Notes: generated by a model not told the origin, from the sequence alone. 64,000 bases of DNA from Thermoanaerobaculum sp964488355 (GCA_964488355.1 CAZAUJ010000008.1:1-64000); one strand, 5' to 3'. Counted from the stretch's first letter, positions 42,656-51,851 are shown. Translations and numbers: made by a program.

Positions 42656-43612
42656 CTAGCGGAGCCGGTGTGCCCGGTACCAGGCAACGAAGCGCTTGAT
42701 CCCTTCCTCAATGGGCACCTGTGGCTCCCACCCCCACAGCCTCTTGGCCTTGGACACGTCGGCAAAGGTCACCGGCACATCGCCCGGCTGCAAAGGCAGC
42801 TCCTCCACCATGGGCGGCACACCCAGTTCTTGGGCGATGAGCTCAATGAGCTGTTGCAGGGTGGTGGTGCGCGAGCCGCCCAGGTTGACGATGTCGAAGT
42901 CGGCGGCTGTATCGAAGGCGGCCATCACGCCGCGGACGATGTCGTCAATGTAGGTGTAGTCCCGGGCCATGCTCCCGTCGCCAAAGCGCGGCACGGGTTT
43001 GCCCCGTGCCAGGCACTCGGTGAACTTGTAGATGGCCATATCGGGCCGCTGCCGCGGACCGTAGACGGTGAAAAACCGCAGCACGGTGACCTTCAAGCCG
43101 TAAAGGTGGTGGAAGGTGTAACACATGAGCTCGGCGCCGCGCTTGGAGGCCGCGTACGGTGAGATGGGAAAGGCAATGGGGTCGTCCTCGGCGAAAGGCA
43201 CTTTGGAGTTGATGCCGTACACCGAGGAAGTGGAGCCGAAGATGAAGGTGTAAGCCCCGAAGCGGTGAGCCGCTTCCAACAGGTTGACCGTTCCCACCCC
43301 GTTTACCTCCTCGTACAGGCGCGGGTTGGCAATAGAGGGACGCACCCCCGCGCGGGCCGCCAGGTGCACGGTGGCGGAAATGCCGAAGCGACGGTAGGTA
43401 GCAAAGACCAGCTCGCGGTCTCGGATGTCGCCTTCCACCAGGTGGAACTTAGGGTTGGTCTGCAAGGCCGCCACGTTTTCCCTTTTGAAGGCCGGGTCGT
43501 AGTAGTCGTTGAAGTCGTCCAGGCAGACCACTTGCAGGCCCCGCTGAAGCAAGGCCTCAGCTACGTGGGAGCCAATAAAACCCGCAGCGCCGGTGAGCAA
43601 AACGGTTCGCAT
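42656..43612 (-). CDS. NAD-dependent nucleotide-sugar epimerase
   Basis: 318 residues of the extended short-chain dehydrogenase family. The Rossmann motif TGAAGFIGSHVAEALLQRG is at the N-terminus; the active site has FGSTSSVYG and YAASK. FFTVYGPRQRPDMAIYKF is typical of UDP-glucuronate 4-epimerases. It may convert the product of ugd to UDP-galacturonate; UDP-glucose 4-epimerase is the alternative. Directly follows the MCE gene on the minus strand. Confidence 0.82.
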   Translation of the reverse strand: MRTVLLTGAAGFIGSHVAEALLQRGLQVVCLDDFNDYYDPAFKRENVAALQTNPKFHLVEGDIRDRELVFATYRRFGISATVHLAARAGVRPSIANPRLYEEVNGVGTVNLLEAAHRFGAYTFIFGSTSSVYGINSKVPFAEDDPIAFPISPYAASKRGAELMCYTFHHLYGLKVTVLRFFTVYGPRQRPDMAIYKFTECLARGKPVPRFGDGSMARDYTYIDDIVRGVMAAFDTAADFDIVNLGGSRTTTLQQLIELIAQELGVPPMVEELPLQPGDVPVTFADVSKAKRLWGWEPQVPIEEGIKRFVAWYRAHRLR

Positions 43613-44767
43613 TTAGCCTCCTCCCGGGGTGGGCGTTGCGGCTGCCTTTTCCCCTGCCTGTCGCCGATTGCGCACAACCCAGCGCAAAAGCTTTGATTTC
43701 TCCACGCCGCGCACCACGTTTTCCAGGTCCTGGTAAAGCTGTGGATCGTTGAGGAACTTACCAGCGCTGCCCTCGCCCTGATCCAATTTTTGCGCAATTG
43801 AAGCCAGGGCGTGAGCCAGCTGCGCCAGATCCGCAAGGAAGTCCCCGGCATACTGTTTGTCCCGCAGGAGGCGAGGCAGCGTCCCTTGCCCCTGAGCCAG
43901 CTCCTGGGAAGCGGCCGCCAGCGCCTGCGACGCCAGCGCGAGGCTGGCCATGGTTTCGGCTAACCGCTTTTGCGCCTCAGGGTTGCGCAGCAGGTAAGCC
44001 ATGGCCGAATCCTCTCGCGCCAGATCGCGCTCCAGGGTGGCAGCCAAGCGTTGCGCCGAGGCGGCGGCTTGGGTGAGGTGGACAAAGGCCTGCTCACCCT
44101 CGGGGTCGGCAACCAGCTTGCCCAGGAGACCCTTGCCTTGCTGGGCGCCTTGGAGAAGCTGGGAAAGCTGCTCCACGGTGCGGGACAGTTCTTGAGCGAA
44201 ACTCTTGCCCTCGAAGGGTTCCTGCAGCAAGGCGCCCAAGACCCCCTCGCCGCGCTCCATCTTTTCCAAAATCCGGCGCAGCGAGCCGGTGATGGCCACC
44301 ACGTTGCCCATCGCCTCCCCCCCTTGGCTGAGGGCCTCGGCAATATCGGTAGGCTCTACGCTGGACACCAGGCTGCCCTCGGGCAGGAGAGGCTGCAAAG
44401 GGCTACCAGAAGAAATCTCCAGGTAGCGGTCGCCCAAAAGGCCCAAGGTGCGGATGCGCACGCGTGAGTCGGCGCGGATGCGGGCAGCTAGCGCCCGTCG
44501 AATCTTAAAAGTGACGGTGATGTGCCGCTGCGCCGGGTCTTGCGGCAAGTCCACCTCCTCCACTACGCCTACCACCACGCCGTTAAGCCATACCTGGGCA
44601 CCGGGCACCAGACCGGCCACATCCTGAAACTGCGCGCGGTAGCTAACGTGTTGGGCGAACATGCCTTGTTTCTTGCCGATGACCAAGATGGCTAGCGCCA
44701 AAAGCGCCAGCATGGCGGCGGTGAAAAGACCCACCTTCAGCCGGCGCTGCGGATCACGCTCCAACAT
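43613..44767 (-). CDS. MCE/MlaD-family lipid-transport protein
   Basis: 384 residues from ATG 44767 behind AGGAGG. One membrane helix (about 11-28), then the MCE domain (about 40-120) with VSYRAQFQDVAGLVPGAQVW and LNGVVVGVVEEVDL. A long helical region rich in Ala, Gln and Glu follows (about 150-350), probably forming a periplasmic needle or barrel. It binds lipid moving between the membranes. Overlaps the ATPase gene by 14 bases. Confidence 0.88.
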   Translation of the reverse strand: MLERDPQRRLKVGLFTAAMLALLALAILVIGKKQGMFAQHVSYRAQFQDVAGLVPGAQVWLNGVVVGVVEEVDLPQDPAQRHITVTFKIRRALAARIRADSRVRIRTLGLLGDRYLEISSGSPLQPLLPEGSLVSSVEPTDIAEALSQGGEAMGNVVAITGSLRRILEKMERGEGVLGALLQEPFEGKSFAQELSRTVEQLSQLLQGAQQGKGLLGKLVADPEGEQAFVHLTQAAASAQRLAATLERDLAREDSAMAYLLRNPEAQKRLAETMASLALASQALAAASQELAQGQGTLPRLLRDKQYAGDFLADLAQLAHALASIAQKLDQGEGSAGKFLNDPQLYQDLENVVRGVEKSKLLRWVVRNRRQAGEKAAATPTPGGG

Positions 44768-45515
44768 GCAAACCTCCTGCTCGCAGAAAACGCACCAGCT
44801 CGCCGCTCTCACGGGTGGCCTCAGCCAGGGTGCCGAAAAACTGAAAACGGCCGGAAGCCAGGTAAGCCAACTTCCCCCCAAGGGCTTGGGTCACCAGCAA
44901 GTCGTGGGTTACCACGACCGAGGTGGCACAGGTCTCCTCTGCCAGCTGGCGTATCAGCTGGCTAATTGCTTCGCCGGTAAGGGGATCCAGCCCGGCCGTG
45001 GGCTCGTCGTAAAGGATGAGCTGCGGGTCCAAGGCCAAGCCACGTGCCAGTGCCACGCGCTTGCGCATGCCGCCGGAAAGCTCCGAAGGCATCAACCGTT
45101 CGCTGCCAGCAAGGCCTACCTTGGCCAGCAGCTCGCTCACTTTGTCGCGGACTTCTGCCGATGAAAGAGTGGTGTGCTCCAAAAGGGGAAAGGCCACGTT
45201 CTCGCCTACGGTCAACGAATCAAAAAGAGCTCCGTGCTGGAAGATGTAGGAGACCTTTCGCCGTAAGGGGATTAGCTCGTGTTCCTGCCGCCCCGAAACC
45301 ATCTCCCCCAGCACCTCCACCGAGCCATCGTCCGGCTGCAGCAGCCCATTGAGGTGCTTCAAAAACACGCTCTTGCCGCTGCCGGAAGAGCCGAGAATGA
45401 CCAACGTCTCGGCGCAGGCCAGTTCCAGCTCGATGCCGTTGAGCACGACGTGGCCAGCAAAAGCCTTCTTGAGATTGCGCACGCGAATCGCTGGGTACGA
45501 GGGCGGCAGGCTCAT
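44754..45515 (-). CDS. ABC transporter ATPase, MlaF type
   Basis: 253 residues. Walker A GSSGSGKSVFLKHLNGLL, signature LSGGMRKRVALARGLALDPQ, Walker B LILYDEPTAGLDP and the H-loop VVVTHD are all present. It powers the MlaE-MCE lipid transporter. It overlaps the permease gene by 4 bases and the MCE gene by 14, the usual Mla operon packing. Confidence 0.92.
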   Translation of the reverse strand: MSLPPSYPAIRVRNLKKAFAGHVVLNGIELELACAETLVILGSSGSGKSVFLKHLNGLLQPDDGSVEVLGEMVSGRQEHELIPLRRKVSYIFQHGALFDSLTVGENVAFPLLEHTTLSSAEVRDKVSELLAKVGLAGSERLMPSELSGGMRKRVALARGLALDPQLILYDEPTAGLDPLTGEAISQLIRQLAEETCATSVVVTHDLLVTQALGGKLAYLASGRFQFFGTLAEATRESGELVRFLRAGGLHVGA

Positions 45516-46309
45516 AAGGCGAGAAACAGCTTGGTGAGGAAAAAGTCCAGAGCCAACACGGAAATGGCCACCGCCACCACTGTTTCGGTCGTGACCCGCC
45601 CCACGCCGTTAGCTCCCCCTTCTGCTCGCAAACCATTGAAGCAGGCAATGAGGCCGATGTCGAGGGCGAAAAAGAAGCTCTTGCCAAAGCCGGAAAAGAA
45701 GTCGCCGTAGTCCAAAAGGCGCAAGGCGTGGCGAAAGTAAAAGGATGGGCCCAAGCCCACCTCCCAAAGGGAAATGAGCATGCCTCCCAAGATGCCCACC
45801 ACGTCCGCCAGCACGGTCAGCAGCGGCAGGCCAATGAGCAGAGCCCAAAGGCGGGGCACCACCAGCCTGCGTAGGGGATCCGCACCCAAGGACCGCATGG
45901 CGTCCACCTGCTCGGTGACCGTCATGCTGGCCAGCTCGGCGGTAATGCCGGCTCCCACCCGCCCGCCTACCATTAGGGCGGTGAGCACGGGACCCAGCTC
46001 TCGCACCAGGGAAATGGCCACCACCTCGCCCATGTACAGCTTGGCGCCAAACTCCTCCAGGGCAAAGGTGGATTGCAAAGCCAGCACCATGCCGGTAAAC
46101 AGGGCAATGACGGCCGTCAGGGTGGTGGATTGAACGGCGAGCAATTCCAGCTGGCGAACCAGCTCGCTGCCTGGGAAGGGTGGCGTGACCATGCGCCGCA
46201 GGCTGTCCCTGGCCAGCAGGGCTCCTGCGCCCAACATCCTGACCCGGCGCCAGGTGAGGTCGTAAAAGCGCCCAGGCACCTGCCGTAGCACCGCCACCAC
46301 GGACCGCAT
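45512..46309 (-). CDS. ABC transporter permease, MlaE type
   Basis: 265 residues with about five membrane segments. Diagnostic parts are ITAVIALFTGMVLALQSTF-like hydrophobics, VRELGPVLTALMVGGRVGAG and ITAELASMTVTEQVDAMRSL. It is the membrane core of the Mla-type lipid transporter. The ATG has no strong ribosome-binding site but the start aligns with the family. Confidence 0.92.
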   Translation of the reverse strand: MRSVVAVLRQVPGRFYDLTWRRVRMLGAGALLARDSLRRMVTPPFPGSELVRQLELLAVQSTTLTAVIALFTGMVLALQSTFALEEFGAKLYMGEVVAISLVRELGPVLTALMVGGRVGAGITAELASMTVTEQVDAMRSLGADPLRRLVVPRLWALLIGLPLLTVLADVVGILGGMLISLWEVGLGPSFYFRHALRLLDYGDFFSGFGKSFFFALDIGLIACFNGLRAEGGANGVGRVTTETVVAVAISVLALDFFLTKLFLAL

Positions 46310-46357
46310 GGGCGCATCATACGGGCCGTTCCCCTCACTGGCAACCGAATTTACCCC

Positions 46358-47341
46358 TCAACCGCCGGTAACAGGGGGGCGAGAACCCTCCCGGTCTACC
46401 CTAGGATTGAGGAGCAGCAGCACCCCGAGGAGCAGGTGCATCAACCACGCCAGGCGGCCCAGGAGGGCGCATGCCAAGCCCACCTCGGCAGTACTGCCCA
46501 GCAGCGGGAAGAGCAGGGCCACGCCGCCCTCCACCAGGCCCAACCCGGCGGGTGCAAAGGGCACGAGGGCGGCGGCTCGGACCAGGAGCATGACCGCGCA
46601 CACCTGCCACCAGGTCAGGGAGCGTTCGATGGCCAAACCCAAAAGCCCGCCGGAGGCCGCTGCCAACGCGTGGTGCACCAGGCCCAGCACCCAGCCGGCC
46701 AACACAACGGCGCCCAGCCTCGTCCGTTCCACGGTGGGGGGTAACAGGTGCCTGCGGGGGGCTAACCACCAGGCCAAAGGAGCAACTGCCAGCGAGGCGA
46801 GGAAGCTCAAAGCCAGGACCAGCGACACGGCGCGAGGCAAGGGCAGGCACAAGGCGCCGGCCGTGGCCAAGAGCAAGCTGGCGGAGGCGCTGGTCCACCT
46901 TTGGAACAGGATGGGAAGAACCGCGCGGGAAAACCCGCCCAGCTGGTTGCGGGTGGTGTAGGCGCGGTAGAGGTCGCTGCCCAGGTTTGCAGGTGTGAGG
47001 CTGCCCAAGGCGGTGGCGAGGTAAAAAGCACGCAAGCTGGTCCTTAGGGAAGGTCGGGAACCTTGGCCGGGCCAAAGCAGCAGGAGGTACCACCATGTAA
47101 GACCTGCCAAAGCTTGGGCTGCCAGCAAGCCCAGAAGACCCGGCACAGTCCAGCCCCAACTGGCTTTTTTCCAGGCGGCCAACAGAGCTGGCACCTGAAT
47201 GTGCGCCAGCAGCCAAATCAGGAGCCCCGCGGCTACGAGCCAGCGTACCGCCCAGAGGAAAGGTCGCCGATTGAGGCTGGCGAGCCACTGGCCCCCCTCC
47301 TGCGGCGCCTCAGCATGCTGGGTTGGAGGAGCGGTGGGCAT
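46358..47341 (-). CDS. Flippase-like membrane protein (YbhN/AglD family)
   Basis: 327 residues with about eight hydrophobic segments. Motifs such as YLATALGSLTPANLGSDLYR and PFAPAGLGLVEGGVALLFPL fit the lysylphosphatidylglycerol-synthase-type transmembrane family. Members move or modify lipids or lipid-linked sugars; the exact function is unknown here. It overlaps the sulfotransferase gene by 32 bases, so the true start may be a few codons further in. Confidence 0.78.
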   Translation of the reverse strand: MPTAPPTQHAEAPQEGGQWLASLNRRPFLWAVRWLVAAGLLIWLLAHIQVPALLAAWKKASWGWTVPGLLGLLAAQALAGLTWWYLLLLWPGQGSRPSLRTSLRAFYLATALGSLTPANLGSDLYRAYTTRNQLGGFSRAVLPILFQRWTSASASLLLATAGALCLPLPRAVSLVLALSFLASLAVAPLAWWLAPRRHLLPPTVERTRLGAVVLAGWVLGLVHHALAAASGGLLGLAIERSLTWWQVCAVMLLVRAAALVPFAPAGLGLVEGGVALLFPLLGSTAEVGLACALLGRLAWLMHLLLGVLLLLNPRVDREGSRPPVTGG

Positions 47342-48269
47342 CGCTTAGCCAGAGGGCATAGAGGTCTTGGCGCAAAAGCTCGCTGGTGCGCCCCACAATC
47401 TGGTCCAGCATGGGCTGCAGGGCCTGTCGCACTGCTGCTTTATTTGCCAGCGGTCCAGCTAGCTCGCGCCAGAGCAGACGCCGCGCCAGATGCCACAAGG
47501 GGTCCTGCCAGCGCAAGGGCACCAGGCGCCGCACCAGAGCCTTGAAACGCGGCTGGAAGAGGTAGCGAGCTAGGGCTCGTGGCCGGCCGTGGGCGAAGAC
47601 GTTGGCCTCTTCCAGGTGGGGCGGGGCGGTCTCCGGCAATCCCAGCCAGGCCAGGATTTCCTTAATGGTGGCAGCATTATCTCGGCGAAGCTGCTCGTAA
47701 ATGATTACCTTCACCTGTTCGGGGGGGAAATGCTGGTAGCACCGTGCCAACTGCTCGTGGTAGCGGATCCAGCGGTGGTAATCCAAGAAGCTCCTGCACG
47801 GGGCTGGCGGCACAGGGACGGTGGCGACGGCTTCAGGGCCCTGGCGGAGGATGCCTACCAGGTCGCAGCGCCGCTCGTAACCGTCGAGCAGCGCCTCCCG
47901 ATGCCAGGAAACCAGGAAGTCGACGGGGTTGCGCAGGATAATCAGCAGCTTGGCCTCGGGGTTGTACTCGCGGATTGCGGGGATGGCGCGGCGGGAAAAC
48001 AGGTAGACAGTGGTGGCCTCACCGCGAATCTTTTGGTTTCTTGCCCTGGCGTACAGGGCCTGATATTGATCGACGGTACGAAAGGGAAAAAAAACGGCCC
48101 CCCCATAGGAACGGTCACTTTCCTCGTGGAGATCCTGGCAAAAGAAAAAAGGTTCTTTGGGTGTGGTAAGAAAGACATCGGGCAGGCTGCAGAGGGAGCG
48201 GTAAAGGGCCGTGGTCCCGGACTTGGGCTGCCCCACGATAAAGAAGTTGGCCTTATCCCTGCGGCCCAT
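47310..48269 (-). CDS. Sulfotransferase
   Basis: 319 residues from ATG 48269 (MGRRDKANFFIVGQPKSGTT). The 5'-phosphosulfate loop is GQPKSGTTALYRSL, and the 3'-phosphate motif is LLIILRNPVDFLVSWHREAL. It transfers sulfate from PAPS to a sugar or lipid acceptor. With the glycosyltransferases around it, sulfation of an envelope polysaccharide is plausible. The upstream extension of the frame is not protein-like. Confidence 0.88.
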   Translation of the reverse strand: MGRRDKANFFIVGQPKSGTTALYRSLCSLPDVFLTTPKEPFFFCQDLHEESDRSYGGAVFFPFRTVDQYQALYARARNQKIRGEATTVYLFSRRAIPAIREYNPEAKLLIILRNPVDFLVSWHREALLDGYERRCDLVGILRQGPEAVATVPVPPAPCRSFLDYHRWIRYHEQLARCYQHFPPEQVKVIIYEQLRRDNAATIKEILAWLGLPETAPPHLEEANVFAHGRPRALARYLFQPRFKALVRRLVPLRWQDPLWHLARRLLWRELAGPLANKAAVRQALQPMLDQIVGRTSELLRQDLYALWLSDAHRSSNPAC

Positions 48270-48352
48270 CGGTAGGGATAGTATCCCTTTTCCCTGGCAC
48301 CTGGCCAGCCGACCGCCGAAAGGAACCTGTGAGCCAGCTCGGCCAGCGCGGC

Positions 48353-49204
48353 TCACCCGAAGGATGCCCGTCTCTCCCGTTTCCGGCGGTAGCTCAGCAC
48401 CAGGAAAAGCCGCCAAAGCAGGCCTGCCGGCAAACACAGCAGGGCGTGTTCGCCCAGGTAGCGCAGCCAGTCCAGACCATCGAACTCCTCTCGCCAATGA
48501 ATTGTTTTCACCGCCAGAGTGGCCCGGAGGATGGCTTTGGCGCGCTCGCGCTTTTGCGCTTGCCGGTGAACGCGGTAGCGCAAAAGCACCTCGGGAATGT
48601 TGTCCAGGGCCAAGCCTGCCTTGGCCATGCGCGACCAAAGCTCATAGTCGCTTACCAAGCCTAGCGGGTCGCTTGGGTGGCTCCAAGTGTAACCCCCCAA
48701 GGCTAAGACGCTTTCCCTGCGAAACATGGTCGCTGGGTGGGCTAGCGGGCTGAAGCGTCGCAGCGCCCGGCGCACCCGCTCAGTGCCCGTTGGGTACCTT
48801 CGCATGCCGAAAGATGTTCCCTGCTCGTCAATGGCCAGAACCCAGGAACCCACAGCATGCACCTCCGGGTGGGTCTGGAGATAAGCCACTTGCGTGGCCA
48901 GGCGGTGCGGTTCGGCCACATCGTCGTGGTCCAAAACGGCGACGAACTGGCCGCGGCTGGCCTGGAGCGCTTGGTTCTTCTGCCGCAAAAGGCCCTGGCG
49001 TTCGCGGTTGCGGAGCAGGAGCACGCGCGGGTCCTCCAGCCAGTGGCCCAGGACCTCCCTGATGCTCACTGGGGAAGGGTCCTCGACGATCACCAGCTCC
49101 CAATCGCTCCAAGTTTGAGAACGCACCGAGGCCACCGCCTGGCGCAAGTAGGAGGGGTGAGGGCGGTAGGTGCACAGGTTGACCGAAACGAGGGGGGGCC
49201 TCAT
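48353..49204 (-). CDS. Family 2 glycosyltransferase
   Basis: 283 residues. The GT-A fold shows PLVSVNLCTYRPHPSYLRQA at the start, WELVIVEDPS, the metal-binding FVAVLDHDDVAEPHRLATQV and VSDYELWSRM. The C-terminus has a hydrophobic segment (LLCLPAGLLWRLFLVL) that may attach it to the membrane. It adds a sugar from a nucleotide donor to a lipid-linked glycan. First gene of the minus-strand run ending at 41.1 kb. Confidence 0.88.
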   Translation of the reverse strand: MRPPLVSVNLCTYRPHPSYLRQAVASVRSQTWSDWELVIVEDPSPVSIREVLGHWLEDPRVLLLRNRERQGLLRQKNQALQASRGQFVAVLDHDDVAEPHRLATQVAYLQTHPEVHAVGSWVLAIDEQGTSFGMRRYPTGTERVRRALRRFSPLAHPATMFRRESVLALGGYTWSHPSDPLGLVSDYELWSRMAKAGLALDNIPEVLLRYRVHRQAQKRERAKAILRATLAVKTIHWREEFDGLDWLRYLGEHALLCLPAGLLWRLFLVLSYRRKRERRASFG

Positions 49205-49397
49205 GCTTGGGGCACCCGCCCCGCACCTAAGGCCTTGACTGCCGGCCGCTCACCGTAAGCCGCAGCCCGACTTAAGCTCCTCCACACGGGCCCGCACCTC
49301 CTGTCAAAGTCTACCTGGAACTTCCCCTTGGTTGGGATGAAGGGGCCAGCTGAGCCGGGCGGCTGCCTTCAGGGGCGGTTTGCGCTAGCATACGCTT

Positions 49398-49586
49398 ATG
49401 GCGGCACCCGACTACCTCATTTGCCTGGAGTGCGAGACGCCGGTGTATACCTTTGAGTGGGCCGATGGCCGGGTTGTGGAGGCGGTTTGCCCCCAGTGTG
49501 GCAACGACGACCCCACGGCCTTTGCCACCGAAGAGGAGTTCGAAGAGCTGGGCGGTGGCGGCGAGGAGGAGGAAGAAGAAAGCTGA
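49398..49586 (+). CDS. Small acidic zinc-ribbon protein, copy 1
   Basis: 62 residues. The zinc ribbon has C9, C12, C31 and C34 (CLEC and CPQC), and the tail from about residue 45 is mostly glutamate and glycine (EELGGGGEEEEEES). It is paralogous to the gene at 52071, with the same cysteine positions. A TAGCAT box ends 6 bases before the ATG, so the message may be leaderless. Function unknown. The fold suggests nucleic-acid or protein binding; the acidic tail may mimic DNA or RNA. Confidence 0.75.
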   Translation: MAAPDYLICLECETPVYTFEWADGRVVEAVCPQCGNDDPTAFATEEEFEELGGGGEEEEEES

Positions 49587-49607
49587 AGTAAGGGTAAGGG
49601 AAGAGTA

Positions 49608-50054
49608 GTGGAGCTGCTGCGCCGCGCTGAGCTTTCCCGGTCACGTGCCAACCTTGGCTTGGTCAACGTTTGGGAACCGTCCCAGTTGGCTGGGCGCCTG
49701 AGTATCACTTTGGGCCAGGCGTGCCGCCTCCGGGCTGGCAAGGGCAAGCCGGCAACCTCCGTGAAGGCTCTCGCTTTTCTCAGGCCGTGCGGGCTGGAGG
49801 TGGCTAGCATGTGTGGCCGGGTCGCACGCTTTGACCGGCAAAAGCTGAAGCAGGCGCGCGAGGCGGCCAAACTCCCGCCAACGGAGCTGGCGAGGCGCGC
49901 CGGCCTGAGGGAGGGGCCCGTTTCCGCGTTCGAACGAAGCCTTGGCAAGGCCAAGCCCGCCCGCGTGAAGGCCATGGCTGAGGGTCTGGCCCCGGGAACA
50001 AGATTGTTTTTGTCTGGGGGCAGGATGGAAGCTGAAAAAACAGCCCAGCGGTAA
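49608..50054 (+). CDS. Tandem helix-turn-helix protein
   Basis: 148 residues from a GTG behind AAGGGAAGAG. The second half is a clear Cro/XRE-type helix-turn-helix (LKQAREAAKLPPTELARRAG, then AFERSLGKAKPARVKAMAEG). The first half shows a weaker copy (PSQLAGRLSITLGQACRLRA, then GKPATSVKALAFLRPCGLEV). A shorter product from ATG 49809 would keep only the second domain. Possible regulator of neighbouring lipid genes; target unknown. It lies 12 bases before the DAK2-DegV gene. Confidence 0.6.
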   Translation: MELLRRAELSRSRANLGLVNVWEPSQLAGRLSITLGQACRLRAGKGKPATSVKALAFLRPCGLEVASMCGRVARFDRQKLKQAREAAKLPPTELARRAGLREGPVSAFERSLGKAKPARVKAMAEGLAPGTRLFLSGGRMEAEKTAQR

Positions 50055-50066
50055 GGAGGTGGCAGC

Positions 50067-51851
50067 ATGGTTCAAATGCTCACAGGCCCGCGGTTTGTAC
50101 GAGCGGTGCGCGCCGGAGCCTTGGCCGTGGTCCGGCAGCAGGAAAACATCAACCGCATCAACGTGTTTCCTGTGCCGGACGCGGACACGGGCACCAACCT
50201 GGCGTCCACACTCCGTGTGGCAGCCGTGGGCGTTGGTCAACGGCCACCCTTTTCCATAGGCCAAGCGGTACGCAATGTAGCCGACGCCGCCCTGGAAGGG
50301 GCTCGGGGTAACTCCGGGGCCATCATGGCCCAGTTCTTTCATGGCTTGGCCGAGACCCTCGGGCACAAGGTCAAGGTCAATGCGGAGGAGTTCGCCCAGG
50401 CTGTCCGGCGGGCGGTCGATGCGGCCCGGCAGGCCATGGCCCATCCGGTGGACGGGACCATTCTTTCGGTGCTCAAGGCCTGGGGCGAGGAAGTGGACGC
50501 CGGCGTGCGCGCAGGGGTGAGAGACTTTGGCGAGCTCATGGCGCGCTCGCTGGCACGGGCGCGGCAGGCTTTGGCCCAGACGCCGGAGCAGCTGGAGGTA
50601 TTGCGAAAGAACAAGGTGGTGGATGCGGGGGCTCAGGGGTTCGTCTGCTTCCTCGAGGGCGTTGTCAGCTTTTTCCGCGATCGGCGGGCAGCTGACCTCC
50701 GCCAGATGGGCATTTCCCTCACGGCAGCCACGCCCTTTGCCGCCGCGCACGCAGAAATGACCACAGACTACCGCTTCTGTGCCGAGGCGTTGCTGGTTGG
50801 TGAGGGCTTGGAGCGCAAGGCTGTAGTTTCCCTAGTGGAACCTCTTGGGAACTCACTAGTGGTGGCGGGAGGTGGCTCTCGCCTGCGGGTTCACCTGCAT
50901 ACCAACGAGCCGCAGAGGCTTTTTGGCCTGCTGGCCACGGTGGGCAGGGTGGAGCGCACCAAGATCGAGGACATGATTTTGCAACAGCTGGTCCACCGCT
51001 CACCCTACCGGGTGGGGCTGGTTACCGACTCCTCCTGCGACTTGCCGGAGTCAGCTTTTTCCAGCACCCATGTGGTGCGGGTGCCGCTGTTCATACTCTT
51101 CGGCGAGGAAAGCTACGCCGATGGGGTAGAAATCACGCCAGCGCAGTTCTACCAGAAGCTGGCGGAAAGCCCAGTGGCCCCGCGCACCTCCCAACCGGCG
51201 GTAGGGGAGTACCGCCGAGTCTTTCGCCAACTCCTGGAGCACCACGAAGGCGTGGTTTGTGTGACGCTATCATCCGGGCTTTCTGGTACCTACCAGGCAG
51301 CTTTGGCGGCGGCGCGGGAGGTGGACCCCGAAAGGATTCGTGTAGTGGACAGCAAGGGCCTTTCGGTTTGCCTTGGCTTGGTGATGGAGGAGGTGGTGTC
51401 TCAAGCGGCGGCGGGAGGGTCGCTGGAGGAGGTGGAGGAAGCCGCTCGTCAGGCGGTGGAGCAGACCAAGCTGTTCGCCGCCATCCCCTCTTTGGAAACC
51501 GCTGCCCGCAGCGGTCGGGTTTCACCCACCCTGGCGCGCCTTTCCAAGTGGTTTTTCCTGCGACCGATCTTGACCTTGGATCAGGCCGGCAAGGCAGCCA
51601 AAGCAGGCGTAACTCTGGGCTTTGCTTCCTGTCTGCGGACTATGGTCAAGAAAGCCAAAGCGTTTGCGGGAGACGCACCCGTGAGGGTCATGGTAGCCCA
51701 CGCCAACGCCATTGGCGCTGCTGAATACGTGGCTGAGGAGTTGTCGGCTACCTTTGGCGTGGATCACATCCCGATTGTCAACCTTTCGCCGGTGTTGGCC
51801 GCCCATACTGGGCCCGGCAGCGTGGGCATCGCGGTGCGACGGGTGGCCTAG
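50067..51851 (+). CDS. DAK2-DegV fusion (fatty-acid-kinase-like)
   Basis: 594 residues from ATG 50067 behind AAGGAGG. Residues 1-205 are a DhaL/DAK2 kinase domain; INRINVFPVPDADTGTNLAS holds the aspartates that bind Mg-ATP. Residues 205-315 resemble the FakA middle domain (YRFCAEALLVGEG, VHLHTNEPQRLFGLL, KIEDMILQQL). Residues 315-594 are DegV/FakB, starting VGLVTDSSCDLPESAFSSTH with SSGLSGTYQAAL for lipid binding. In Firmicutes FakA and FakB are separate proteins that phosphorylate exogenous fatty acids. Here both seem fused, near plsY, acpP and fabF. Confidence 0.85.
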   Translation: MVQMLTGPRFVRAVRAGALAVVRQQENINRINVFPVPDADTGTNLASTLRVAAVGVGQRPPFSIGQAVRNVADAALEGARGNSGAIMAQFFHGLAETLGHKVKVNAEEFAQAVRRAVDAARQAMAHPVDGTILSVLKAWGEEVDAGVRAGVRDFGELMARSLARARQALAQTPEQLEVLRKNKVVDAGAQGFVCFLEGVVSFFRDRRAADLRQMGISLTAATPFAAAHAEMTTDYRFCAEALLVGEGLERKAVVSLVEPLGNSLVVAGGGSRLRVHLHTNEPQRLFGLLATVGRVERTKIEDMILQQLVHRSPYRVGLVTDSSCDLPESAFSSTHVVRVPLFILFGEESYADGVEITPAQFYQKLAESPVAPRTSQPAVGEYRRVFRQLLEHHEGVVCVTLSSGLSGTYQAALAAAREVDPERIRVVDSKGLSVCLGLVMEEVVSQAAAGGSLEEVEEAARQAVEQTKLFAAIPSLETAARSGRVSPTLARLSKWFFLRPILTLDQAGKAAKAGVTLGFASCLRTMVKKAKAFAGDAPVRVMVAHANAIGAAEYVAEELSATFGVDHIPIVNLSPVLAAHTGPGSVGIAVRRVA

